From positions 2,457 through 44,825 of the forward strand of contig JANWVE010000002.1 in assembly GCA_025057675.1 (NCBI GenBank): 42,369 bases of DNA. Reading direction: 5' to 3'. The translations under genes were made by a program, and so were the position numbers. Source of the DNA: Bacteroidia bacterium. GTDB taxonomy: Bacteria; Bacteroidota; Bacteroidia; JANWVE01. Below are positions 34,699 to 42,369 of the stretch, in pieces; within the stretch, counting starts at the first letter, position 1, and every line of letters starts with the position of its first letter. The notes under the pieces were generated by a model. It was not told the origin of the DNA. It saw only the letters and a list, made by a program, of their open reading frames with translations, and made no database searches.

Positions 34699-35263
34699 TT
34701 TTTGGGCGTGCCCTTGCCCACGTCTTGCTTACGCTCGTGTGGGCAAGGTCGGCGTGCTACGGGCTAACGGTGCTACGTCCCACCCACCCGCCCCTGGGCA
34801 AGGGTAAAAGCGTGTGCAAGGGGCTTCGCACCGTGCTATCGCACGCCCTTCGCATGCCTCACGCAGCAGCTATCAAACTAAGTCCATCTATTCAAATCTT
34901 AACCTTGTAAATAATTGAAAATCAATTCAAAATAAGGTAAAGCTTGCGAGTCCAGGGTTAAAAGCGTATCAAAAGTCCATGTATTTGAGGTTTAACCTTG
35001 TATATGCTTGAAAGTGAATACAAAACAAGGTAAAATAACAACAATTCAAAGAGGGTAAAAAATTTTAACCTTGTAAGTATTTGATAATCAACACTAAACA
35101 AGGTAAAACAAATGCATGTATAAAAACAAGGTAAAACATCCAAGAGCTGCTGCGTGAGGCATGCGGAGGGTGCGTGAGCAGTGCGGAGCGAAGCGAAGCA
35201 CCGAAGCGTCAGCGCAGCCCGCAGCACGCCGACCCGAGCGCAGCGAAGGGACACGCCCAAAAT
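34699..35263 (+). repeat. Composite intergenic element, copy 15 (B end - shortened core - A end)
   Basis: Forward copy (AAAAGTCCATGTATTTGAGG). The left B end starts GGGCGTGCCC and has tip stem CTTGCCCAC/GTGGGCAAG. The inner hairpin is CGTGC-TATC-GCACG (34832-34845). The first dyad of the core is missing, so the core is about 45 nt shorter. The A end has TGC-GTGA-GCA. It sits between the convergent crotonase and recQ genes, 82 and 26 nt from their stops. Confidence 0.95.
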
Positions 35264-35289
35264 ATCAAATTATATCTTTTAGCATTGAA

Positions 35290-37206
35290 TTACAAAGATA
35301 TTTTCAAGTCAGGTGAGAGTTTTACCTCATTATTGTCTATAAGATAGCGCAGTACTTGCTCTCTTTGTTGTGGATTACCTGTATTGATTTTTTTAATTAC
35401 TTCATCATAGGATAAAGGTTGTTGGGCTACCAAAAGCATAACTTCAAGCTTAATTCGGTCAAAAAGATTTTGATTAAGAGTTTTTTTATGTCTACCTACG
35501 CATACATCGCACTTGCCGCAAGGTTTTGTATTCATTTCTCCGAAGTATTGAGAAATATACTCCATACGACACTGCGTGGTGTTTTGTACATAATTTAACA
35601 TTGCTTCTAACTTGTCTAAGTACCATTTTTTACGATTTTGATAACGCTCTGCGTTAATGACAAAATCTTCTGGGGGTACTCGGGGCATAAGCCACCTTAA
35701 AAAAGGTTTATCTGTGGAACGAAGATACTCTATTACATTGAGTTTATGTAGTTCATTGAGTTGCATATAAACTGTTTCTATGCTCAATTTAGCTAACTGA
35801 GCTACTTTACTCTCCTCAATGGACTGCTGCCTGCCTTCTAACGCTGTACCGCCCAGCAATCTGAACAAGGTTTTGAGTATCGCATCATATTTAGGGTGAT
35901 GAACCATAAAAGTATAAATATCCTCTAAATTGTGTAAAAAAGCCACTTTTGAATAAATGAGTTCTTTTTCTACATAAGTAAAATAACCTTCTGCTTCTAA
36001 CTGCTTGATAATCTCATACAAAACAGGCACACTGTACTGATTGAACTTTTGCACAATAGCGTCTATATCTAAAATTACTTGTTCATTAGGGGGATATTCG
36101 TAATAAGGTACTTGGTAGAATATGTTGATATCTTGGTAAGCTTGTTTAATGGTGGTTATATCTGGGAAGCGCGAGGATATCCATTTTTTGAGCACATCTA
36201 AATCGTTATGGCGATACAAGATAACTGCGTACGAGGTAAGACCATCTCGCCCTGCGCGCCCTGCTTCCTGATAGTAAGCTTCCATATCTGCGGGAGGGGA
36301 ATAGTGTATTACATAACGTACATCGGGTTTATCTATGCCCATTCCAAAAGCATTAGTTGCTACAATAATTTTTTTTTCTCCTTTTATCCACTCTTGTTGG
36401 GTTTTTTCACGCTGTAGCACTGATAAACCTGCATGATAATACGTTACAGGAAGGTTCATTTCTTTGAGCATTTTGAACACTTCTTCTACTTCTTTACGTG
36501 TGCGCCCATATACAATCCCTGTACCTCGTACCTTCTGAATAATCTCTAACATTTTAGCTAGTTTATTGTCCTCTTGTAGAGCTGCATAACGAAGATTATC
36601 GCGAGCAAAACTTTTTTGAAAATGTTTGTAATTAGACTTGAATGCTAATTTATCTGTAATATCCTGCTGTACTTTGGGCGTTGCAGAAGCGGTTAGGGCA
36701 ATAACAGGCGCGTAAGGAAAGAATGGTCTGATGTCGGCAATTTTAAGGTAAGAAGGTCTAAAATCATAGCCCCAATGACTAATGCAATGTGCTTCATCTA
36801 CTGCAATGATAGATATAGGTAAATACTTTAACTTTTCTATGAATTTAGTACTTTGTAATCGTTCGGGGGAGCAGTATAAAAAACGATATTTACCCGCCTG
36901 GCACTCTCGTAAAATGATTTCTATTTCTATTTGAGTCAAGCCACTATGAATGGATGCGGCAGGGATATTTCTCCGTAAAAGCTGCTCTACTTGGTCTTGA
37001 ATAAGTGCAATCAACGGACTAATAACTAACCCTATACCTTCTAAACACAGTATAGGTACTTGGTAGCAAATAGATTTTCCTCCTCCGGTGGGTAGAATAG
37101 CCAACGTGTCATATTTATCTAAAACAGATTGTACTATTTCTGCTTGTAAAGGTCTAAATTCAGGATATTTCCAGTACTCTTGTAGTACGGATAATGGGTT
37201 TTTCAT
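35290..37206 (-). CDS. recQ: ATP-dependent DNA helicase RecQ
   Basis: 3'-5' DNA helicase for recombination repair and fork restart. The 638 residues contain the superfamily-2 core: FRPLQAEIVQSV (Q-like motif 0), Walker A LPTGGGKSICYQVP, the DEAH box VDEAHCISHWGYDFRPSY, VATNAFGMGIDKPDVRYVIHY, and the arginine-finger segment QEAGRAGRDG. The RQC part follows, with a zinc site (Cys in TQCRMEYISQYF and CGKCDVC) and a winged helix. An HRDC domain appears to be absent or very short. The ATG overlaps the stop of the upstream pterin dehydratase gene by 4 nt (37203-37206), so translation is probably coupled. Confidence 0.95.
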   Translation of the reverse strand: MKNPLSVLQEYWKYPEFRPLQAEIVQSVLDKYDTLAILPTGGGKSICYQVPILCLEGIGLVISPLIALIQDQVEQLLRRNIPAASIHSGLTQIEIEIILRECQAGKYRFLYCSPERLQSTKFIEKLKYLPISIIAVDEAHCISHWGYDFRPSYLKIADIRPFFPYAPVIALTASATPKVQQDITDKLAFKSNYKHFQKSFARDNLRYAALQEDNKLAKMLEIIQKVRGTGIVYGRTRKEVEEVFKMLKEMNLPVTYYHAGLSVLQREKTQQEWIKGEKKIIVATNAFGMGIDKPDVRYVIHYSPPADMEAYYQEAGRAGRDGLTSYAVILYRHNDLDVLKKWISSRFPDITTIKQAYQDINIFYQVPYYEYPPNEQVILDIDAIVQKFNQYSVPVLYEIIKQLEAEGYFTYVEKELIYSKVAFLHNLEDIYTFMVHHPKYDAILKTLFRLLGGTALEGRQQSIEESKVAQLAKLSIETVYMQLNELHKLNVIEYLRSTDKPFLRWLMPRVPPEDFVINAERYQNRKKWYLDKLEAMLNYVQNTTQCRMEYISQYFGEMNTKPCGKCDVCVGRHKKTLNQNLFDRIKLEVMLLVAQQPLSYDEVIKKINTGNPQQREQVLRYLIDNNEVKLSPDLKISL

Positions 37207-37502
37207 ACATACTGATAGAGATTTTCTAAATAATGAGCAAGTTGAATATCTAAAACAGTAACTCCTTTTACTTCGTGCGTGTATAAGATTACATGAACTC
37301 TGTTATACACATTTTTCCACTCGGGGTGATGGTTAATTTTATCAATAAATGGGGCAGATTTGTACATAAACTCTATTGCATGCAGAAAGTTATCAAAAAC
37401 AAATTCTTTTTCAATAGCGGGGATACTGGGGATGTATTTCCATTGAGGTAGACAGCGCAGACAAGTTATAATTTCTGATTCGGATAAGTGTTGGTGCTTC
37501 AT
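37203..37502 (-). CDS. Pterin-4a-carbinolamine dehydratase
   Basis: Small enzyme of about 99 residues that dehydrates 4a-hydroxytetrahydropterin, recycling the cofactor of aromatic amino-acid hydroxylases. It may also act in molybdopterin or general pterin repair. The active-site block is NHHPEWKNVYNRVHVILYTH, followed by GVTVLDIQLAHYLE, as in PhhB/DCoH. The frame also allows a TTG start six bases earlier, but the ATG at 37502 is preferred. It overlaps recQ by 4 nt. Its pairing with recQ has no obvious metabolic reason, and no phenylalanine hydroxylase gene is present here. A -7 box TATCTTTG lies 16 nt upstream. Confidence 0.9.
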   Translation of the reverse strand: MKHQHLSESEIITCLRCLPQWKYIPSIPAIEKEFVFDNFLHAIEFMYKSAPFIDKINHHPEWKNVYNRVHVILYTHEVKGVTVLDIQLAHYLENLYQYV

Positions 37503-37518
37503 ATTCAAATTCCAAATT

Positions 37519-37526
37519 CAAAGATA
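37519..37526 (-). promoter_or_regulatory. -7 promoter box (TATCTTTG) of the pterin dehydratase-recQ unit
   Basis: Minus-strand TATCTTTG fits TAnnTTTG and ends 16 nt before the ATG. No clear -33 element was seen. Confidence 0.42.
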
Positions 37527-37560
37527 AGAATTGTAGTGTAATTGAAGAGTTTGGGTTTTA

Positions 37561-37973
37561 TTTTGGGCGTGTCCCTCGCTGCGCTCGGGTCGGTGCATTC
37601 CGCACTACGCGTACGCTTCGGTGCTGCGCTCACGCTTCGCACTGCCTTACGGCATGCTCTATGCCCCTCACGCATTTAACCCTGGATTTTGAGGTCTTTA
37701 TCTCATTTTATGCATAGTTTTGTTTTATTTTGTTTTTGCGTTATTTGGAGTTTATTTACAAGGTTAAACATAATATAGATAGTTTAAGATACTTGCACAA
37801 TGTTCTTGCGTGAGGCATGCGGAGGGCAAGCCGTCAGGCTTGGTGCGAAGCCCCACGCCCTTGACCCCATAACGAGGGGGTGGGCGGGTGGGGTGCAGCA
37901 CCGTTAGCCCGTAGCACGCCGACCTTGTGGGCATGAGCGCCAGCGAAACGCCCACAAGGACACGCCAAAAAAA
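37561..37973. repeat. Composite element, copy 16, with almost no core (C end - B end)
   Basis: Short copy of about 413 bp. A C end (TGCC-TTAC-GGCA) and a full B end with tip stem CTTGTGGGC/GCCCACAAG (37924-37932/37950-37958) flank only about 130 nt of AT-rich sequence, in which no more than one weak dyad can be seen. The tip on the right has lost one C (ACACGCC). It shows that the two ends can exist with the core nearly deleted. It lies between the thrS stop and the pterin dehydratase start. Confidence 0.92.
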
Positions 37974-38033
37974 TATCTAAAATCTGACCGCCTTCAAAAC
38001 AAGTCTATTTTTGACAAAAACTATGTGCATCAA

Positions 38034-39956
38034 TTAGTCTTTTATCTCATCTTGCGCTCTTTGTATAAATTCCTGTACTGAATACATTCCTAAATCGCCT
38101 TCTTTTCGCTTGCGTATAGAAATTAGCCCCTCATTTGCTTCTTTCTCTCCTATGATAAGCATGTAAGGAATTTTTTGCAGTTCCGCATCACGAATTTTTT
38201 TACCAATTTTCTCATTACGTAAGTCAGCTATTGTGCGTATGTTTGCTTGCTCTAACGTTTTTTTAACCTGTAAAGTATAGGACTCAAATTTTTCACTGAT
38301 AGGTAGCAAAATAACTTGTTCAGGAGCTAACCAAAGAGGAAAATCTCCTGCGCAGTGTTCAATCAAAACACCGATAAAGCGTTCTAATGAGCCAAAAGGC
38401 GCTCTATGTAGCATTACAGGTCGTTTTTTAGTTCCATCCGCAGATACGTACTCTAACTCAAAACGCGCAGGCAACTGATAATCCACTTGTATAGTACCTA
38501 ATTGCCATTTTCTGCCGATAGCATCTTTTACCATAAAGTCCAGCTTAGGTCCGTAAAAAGCAGCTTCGCCGTATTCAGTAACAGTTTTCATGTCTACCGT
38601 AGATACTGCATCTATAATAGCTTGTTCAGCTCTGTTCCATTGTTCATCTGTGCCAATGTATTTATCTCGGTCGGTTTTATCTCGTAAAGAAATTTGTGCA
38701 GTATATTCTTTGAACTCTAACTTATTTAAAACTTTTTGTACTAATTTAACGACAGCAATAAATTCATCTTTGACTTGCTCTTCGGTACAAAAGATATGAG
38801 CGTCATCTTGGGTAAAGCCGCGTACGCGCGTCAAGCCATTGAGTTCGCCGCTTTGTTCATAGCGGTAGACTGTTCCAAATTCAGCAATTCGTAGAGGTAG
38901 ATCTCGGTACGATCGGGGTTTACTTTTGTAGATTTCAATATGGTGCGGACAGTTCATAGGTTTGAGAAAAAATGTGTCTCCTGGTGATTGTATAGGTTGA
39001 AAGCTATCTGCACCGTATTTTTCCAGATGTCCTGAAATTTTGTATAAATCGGTTTTAGCAATATGTGGTGTTGCCACTAATTGATAACCGCCCTCGTATA
39101 ATTGTTTAGTCATAAAATCTATCAAGTTTTGTCGTAATTTGAAGCCGCGGGGCAGCCACAGGGGTAATCCTCCTCCTACATAGTCTGAAAAGGTAAAAAG
39201 TTCCATTTCTCTACCAATTTTACGATGATCTCTTTTTTTCGCTTCCTCTAATTGAGCTAAGTATTCCTCTAATTCCGATTTTTTGGGAAAGGTAATTCCG
39301 TATATGCGAGTAAGTTGTTTATTTTTTTCATCGCCTTTCCAGTATGCACCCGAGATGGATAAAATTTTAACCGCTTTAATCAAACCTGTATGCGGAATAT
39401 GCGGACCTCTACATAAATCCGTGAAATTACCTTGTGTATAAAAGGTTATTTTACCCTCTTCTAAATTTTCTAATAAGTCTAATTTATACTCATCTCCCTT
39501 CTGACGAAAATAATTTATAGCCTCCGTTTTTGAAATAGGGGTACGTTTATACTCACTGTTTTTTTTAGCACATTCTAACATTTGGTCTTCTAATCTCTTA
39601 AAATCTGCTTGTGAAAACTCTCTACCGCCTAAATCTACATCATAGTAAAAGCCTCCATTTTCCAAAGCAGGACCTACACCAAATTTAACCCCTGGATAAA
39701 GTGCTTCTAGTGCTTCTGCCATCAAATGGGCGGAGGAATGCCAAAAAGTTTGTTTACCTTCCTCATCATTCCATGTGAGGAGTTTCAAGGTACAGTTCTC
39801 TTCTAGAGGAGTATTAGCATCTACAACATTATCATTGACTTTGGCACAGAGTACGTTTCGTGCTAAACTCTCAGAAATAGATTGAGCTATCTGCATAGGC
39901 GTAATACCTTTTTGGTAGTTTCGGACGCTGCCGTCGGTCAGAGTAACTTGTATCAT
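38034..39956 (-). CDS. thrS: Threonyl-tRNA synthetase
   Basis: Class II synthetase that charges tRNA-Thr. The 640 residues are complete: an N-terminal TGS domain (1-60), the editing domain with [11 protein letters not shown] (H-x3-H) and the SAD motif, the catalytic core with motif 2 [20 protein letters not shown] and zinc ligands in [10 protein letters not shown], motif 3 near [13 protein letters not shown], and the anticodon-binding domain. The -7 box TATCTTTG ends 4 nt before the ATG, so the mRNA is probably leaderless. That leaves no room for the operator-type 5' leader that controls thrS in E. coli. Confidence 0.97.
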   Translation of the reverse strand: MIQVTLTDGSVRNYQKGITPMQIAQSISESLARNVLCAKVNDNVVDANTPLEENCTLKLLTWNDEEGKQTFWHSSAHLMAEALEALYPGVKFGVGPALENGGFYYDVDLGGREFSQADFKRLEDQMLECAKKNSEYKRTPISKTEAINYFRQKGDEYKLDLLENLEEGKITFYTQGNFTDLCRGPHIPHTGLIKAVKILSISGAYWKGDEKNKQLTRIYGITFPKKSELEEYLAQLEEAKKRDHRKIGREMELFTFSDYVGGGLPLWLPRGFKLRQNLIDFMTKQLYEGGYQLVATPHIAKTDLYKISGHLEKYGADSFQPIQSPGDTFFLKPMNCPHHIEIYKSKPRSYRDLPLRIAEFGTVYRYEQSGELNGLTRVRGFTQDDAHIFCTEEQVKDEFIAVVKLVQKVLNKLEFKEYTAQISLRDKTDRDKYIGTDEQWNRAEQAIIDAVSTVDMKTVTEYGEAAFYGPKLDFMVKDAIGRKWQLGTIQVDYQLPARFELEYVSADGTKKRPVMLHRAPFGSLERFIGVLIEHCAGDFPLWLAPEQVILLPISEKFESYTLQVKKTLEQANIRTIADLRNEKIGKKIRDAELQKIPYMLIIGEKEANEGLISIRKRKEGDLGMYSVQEFIQRAQDEIKD

Positions 39957-39960
39957 GTTA

Positions 39961-39968
39961 CAAAGATA
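39961..39968 (-). promoter_or_regulatory. -7 promoter box (TATCTTTG) of thrS
   Basis: Minus-strand TATCTTTG, then TAAC, then ATG: a 4-nt gap. No -33 TTTG is present. Confidence 0.45.
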
Positions 39969-40072
39969 TAAGATTATTGGTTGTAGTATAATATACTATG
40001 GTAATTTAGCTAAGTAAGAGAAGAGTTTTTCTTTTATCTAGGGCAGGATGTTTAAATGTTGAATTTTAATTC

Positions 40073-40695
40073 TTTTTTTTGGGCGTGTCCCTTGCTGCGC
40101 TTCGGGTCGGCGTGCTGCGGGCTACGCTTCGCTTCGGTGCTTCGCTGCGCTCCGCACTGCTCACGCACCCTCCGCATGCCTCACGCAGCAGCTTTTACAT
40201 ATTTTACCTTGTTTTTATACATACGTTTGCTTTACCTTGTTTAATATTGATTATCAAACAATTACAAAGTTAAATTTCTTTACCTTGTTTGAGAGGTTGT
40301 TGTTTTATCTTGTTTTGTATTCATTTTCAGGTATATACAAGGTTAAACCTTGAATACATAGACTTTTTGCAACCCTTTAACCCTGATTCCCAAAATTTTA
40401 CTTTATTTTGAATTGATTTTCAATGACTTATAAGGTTAAAGCATGTTTTTATCTTGTCTGATGTTGATATTCAGATACTTACAAAGTTAATTTTTAAATA
40501 AGTGGCGTTAGCATACTTGCGGCGTTCTTGCGTGAGGCATGCGGAGGGCGTGCGTTAGCACGGTGCGAAGCCCCTCGCCCACGCTTTTACCCTTGACCAG
40601 GGGGTGGGCGGGTGGGGCGCAGCACCGTTAGCCCGTAGCACGCCGACCTTGTGGGCATACGCGCAGCGTAACGCCCACAAGGACACGCCCAAAAA
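40073..40695 (-). repeat. Composite intergenic element, copy 17 (A end - core - B end)
   Basis: Full copy with a reverse core (CTTGAATACATAGACTTTT). The left A end has TGC-TCAC-GCA. The right B end has the hairpin CGTGC-GTTA-GCACG (40549-40562), an outer stem CGCCCAC/GTGGGCG enclosing CCCTTGACCAGGG, and tip stem CTTGTGGGC/GCCCACAAG. It ends 57 nt before the stop of the WD40 gene. Confidence 0.96.
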
Positions 40696-40752
40696 GATTA
40701 AATAGCGTATATTTTGAACAGAAATTCTGTGGAGTTTGTTTTGCTTTTTATA

Positions 40753-41994
40753 TTATCTTTGGATAAATAGTTTTCGACTTACCCTATTTTGATGGTACTC
40801 TAACGTACAAAGATACAGACCATGAGGTAAATAACTGATATCTAAATCGTTGTGAATTGAATTTATCTCATAACTTTGCACAAGTTCGCCAAGTAGATTG
40901 TGTATAGCCAGTTTAGCATTTTTTAGTAGAGTGGGTAAGGTTACTTGAATAGTATTTTGGGCAGGATTAGGATATATACTCCATGCAGAGAGAATATTTG
41001 AGTCATCAATATTGGAACTGACAGTAACTTTCCACATCACTACATCACTTTTTGCACTTCCTGTAACAATCTTATCGCCTAAGGGTGACCAAGCTACGGC
41101 ATTAACTACTCCACTATCTGACACGCCAAATGTATAAAGCAGATTACCTGTTGCAAAATCCCATATTTTACCTGTGCTGTCCGCAGAAACGGACACTATT
41201 TTAGTGCCATCAGGGGATACGTCAATACCATTTACGTCTTTGTTGTGGGCGTTAGTTACTTTTATGAGGGTTCCTGTATTAGCGTCCCAAATTCTTATTT
41301 TATCATCTTTTGATGCAGAAACTATTTTTGTATTATCAGGTGAAAATTTGACACTTGTAATATCTCCTGTATGACCACTTAAAGTGTGCAGTAGTGTTCC
41401 TGTACTTGTCCATATTTTGACTTTGTCATCTGTACCTCCTGTGACGATTTTTGTACCATCAGGGGAATATGCAACTGCTGTAACCCAGCCCGTATGGGCT
41501 ACGATGTTGTGCGCTAATGTACCTCCAGGGATATTATAGATTTTCAATCGGTTTGAGGAGCAGCCTACGGCAACTTTGCTATTATCGGGAGAAAAAGCAA
41601 TGCTAAATGCATACGAAGTAAGCGTTTTAATTGTATCTACTATTACAGGGGTAGCACCTGTGTTATCAAAAATGAGAATGTTGCCGAATTCCTCAACAGC
41701 TGCAATATAATTTCCACTACCACTGAATGTTACACCCATAATACACATGAAGGCGCTCCCCACAGTATAGTCCCAATCTAAATTCCCTGTATTGCTATCA
41801 AACATGCGTATAGATGCAGGATGACAATTTGTTCCACTGATTACTTTTTGACCATCTGCTTTGAAAGCTACTCCGTTGATACTATTGAGAGTGGGATTAG
41901 CTTTCATAGACCACAATTTGGTTACAGATATTTGAGCATGTACCAAATACACGGATAGGATTGACGAGAATAGAATAAAAGTTTTTTTATACAT
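40753..41994 (-). CDS. Secreted WD40 beta-propeller protein with T9SS sorting domain
   Basis: Exported protein of about 413 residues. The signal peptide MYKKTFILFSSILSVYLVHA starts at the ATG at 41994; the frame extends 13 codons further up, but those residues precede the signal. Seven WD40-like blades follow, among them GWVTAVAYSPDGTKIVTGG, GDITSVKFSPDNTKIVSAS and KDVNGIDVSPDGTKIVSVS. A C-terminal type IX secretion domain of about 75 residues begins at SIYPNPAQNTIQVTLP and ends in GLYLCTLEY...RKLFIQR. The protein is therefore sent to the cell surface or secreted through the gliding/T9SS machinery. The ligand is unknown. A good promoter lies directly upstream. Confidence 0.93.
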   Translation of the reverse strand: MYKKTFILFSSILSVYLVHAQISVTKLWSMKANPTLNSINGVAFKADGQKVISGTNCHPASIRMFDSNTGNLDWDYTVGSAFMCIMGVTFSGSGNYIAAVEEFGNILIFDNTGATPVIVDTIKTLTSYAFSIAFSPDNSKVAVGCSSNRLKIYNIPGGTLAHNIVAHTGWVTAVAYSPDGTKIVTGGTDDKVKIWTSTGTLLHTLSGHTGDITSVKFSPDNTKIVSASKDDKIRIWDANTGTLIKVTNAHNKDVNGIDVSPDGTKIVSVSADSTGKIWDFATGNLLYTFGVSDSGVVNAVAWSPLGDKIVTGSAKSDVVMWKVTVSSNIDDSNILSAWSIYPNPAQNTIQVTLPTLLKNAKLAIHNLLGELVQSYEINSIHNDLDISYLPHGLYLCTLEYHQNRVSRKLFIQR

Positions 41995-42002
41995 AATCCT
42001 TA

Positions 42003-42034
42003 CAAACATAGTAAAAATGCAACAGAGTGTCAAA
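42003..42034 (-). promoter_or_regulatory. Promoter of the WD40/T9SS gene (TTTG - 20 bp - TATGTTTG)
   Basis: Minus-strand -33 TTTG (42031-42034) and -7 TATGTTTG (42003-42010) are separated by 20 bp. The box ends 8 nt before the chosen ATG, which supports that start over the longer frame. Confidence 0.7.
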
Positions 42035-42087
42035 AATAAGATAAAAAGTTCAAGAATTTTTTGGATTTAGTTTACTTCATTATTTTC

Positions 42088-42095
42088 TATTTTTG
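42088..42095 (+). promoter_or_regulatory. -7 promoter box (TATTTTTG) of accA
   Basis: TATTTTTGC ends 7 nt before the accA ATG. A TTTG at 42060-42063 is 24 bp upstream, the same long spacing as at the M61 gene. Confidence 0.48.
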
Positions 42096-42102
42096 CATTT
42101 GT

Positions 42103-42369
42103 ATGTCTAGCGTAATTTTAGACTTTGAGAAACCGATTATTGAGCTGGAAGAAAAGCTTACCTTAATGAAAAAAATGGCTGAAGAAAGTAAATTGGACAT
42201 ATCAGGACCGATTAAGGAGTTAGAGGCTAAGATTTTACAGCTCAAAAAGAATACGTATCAGAATTTAACTCGTTGGCAGCGCGTACAACTTTCTCGCCAC
42301 CCTGACAGACCTTACACATTAGACTATATCTATGGTTTATGCAGTGATTTTGTAGAGCTACATGGGGAT
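42103..42369 (+). CDS. accA: Acetyl-CoA carboxylase carboxyltransferase subunit alpha (partial)
   Basis: The first 89 codons, cut by the window end. The protein begins [19 protein letters not shown], then shows a coiled N-terminal helix pair, [20 protein letters not shown] and the DFVELHGD motif diagnostic of AccA. With AccD it transfers CO2 from biotin to acetyl-CoA in the first step of fatty-acid synthesis. It is divergent from the WD40 gene across a spacer of 108 nt that holds both promoters. Confidence 0.95.
   Translation, partial: MSSVILDFEKPIIELEEKLTLMKKMAEESKLDISGPIKELEAKILQLKKNTYQNLTRWQRVQLSRHPDRPYTLDYIYGLCSDFVELHGD

Noticed and set aside
40073-40695. Elements as ordinary intrinsic terminators.
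   Set aside because: In either direction the T tract comes before, and the A tract after, the tip hairpin, the wrong order for a U-tract terminator. dnaK also has its own terminator before copy 13.
41995-42033. Upstream start at 42033 for the WD40 protein.
   Set aside because: The extra 13 codons precede a good signal peptide and overlap the promoter boxes.

Overview
The window comes from an AT-rich member of the Bacteroidota, probably of the Cytophagia/Sphingobacteriia type. The evidence is threefold. One secreted WD40 protein carries a C-terminal type IX secretion sorting domain. Many genes are preceded by the Bacteroidota -7 promoter box TAnnTTTG rather than a sigma-70 -10 box. Strong Shine-Dalgarno sequences are scarce. 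About 27 protein genes, one tRNA-Arg(CCG), one decayed transposase fragment and the first 89 codons of accA can be supported. Most genes are housekeeping or chromosomal core functions, and there is no prophage, CRISPR array, plasmid gene or intact insertion sequence.

Layout. 1-9.8 kb, all minus strand: M20 dipeptidase, Sfp-type phosphopantetheinyl transferase, an agmatinase-family hydrolase with a TrkA-type K+ channel, ispE, and an M16 peptidase homologue with scpB. 9.9-18.4 kb, minus: a sigma-54 activator, an Smr-domain protein, an M3 oligopeptidase, lon, a lipoprotein and tRNA-Arg. 19.1-24.9 kb, plus: a nicotinamidase-like hydrolase, a LytTR response regulator with rsmI, and an M61 peptidase. 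25-32.7 kb, mostly minus: an IS982-like remnant, a GT2 glycosyltransferase with cysS, then a stress cluster (dnaK, an unknown lipoprotein, Hsp20) and a 23S-IVS-type four-helix protein. 33.8-42.4 kb: a crotonase (plus), a pterin dehydratase with recQ, thrS, a WD40/T9SS protein, and accA (plus, cut by the window end).

The striking content is between the genes. Seventeen loci, about 9 kb or roughly a fifth of the window, are copies of one ORF-free composite element. A typical copy is 550-620 bp. It has two GC-rich inverted ends whose outer tips read GGGCGTGTCC. Between them lies an AT-rich core of about 300-350 bp built from tandem dyads of about 45 bp (TTTAACCTTGT...ACAAGGTAAA with a central TTGAWAATSAA). 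Copies occur in both orientations in most spacers between transcription units, usually 7-90 nt from a stop codon, and never inside a tight operon.

The ends come in three interchangeable kinds, called A, B and C here. They contain hairpins that change sequence on both sides together: the tip stem appears as CTTGTGGGC, CTTGTGGC, CTTGCCCAC, CTTGCCTGC or CTTGCTTGC, each with its matching partner. An inner stem changes in the same way and is always closed by a GNNA loop. Such paired changes argue that folded single-stranded DNA or RNA is under selection. There are also a half copy, a core-less copy and an isolated tip hairpin. No gene in the window explains how the elements move. They are the best candidate for an undescribed system here: a non-autonomous mobile element family, a structured RNA, or a chromosome-organising or 3'-end element.
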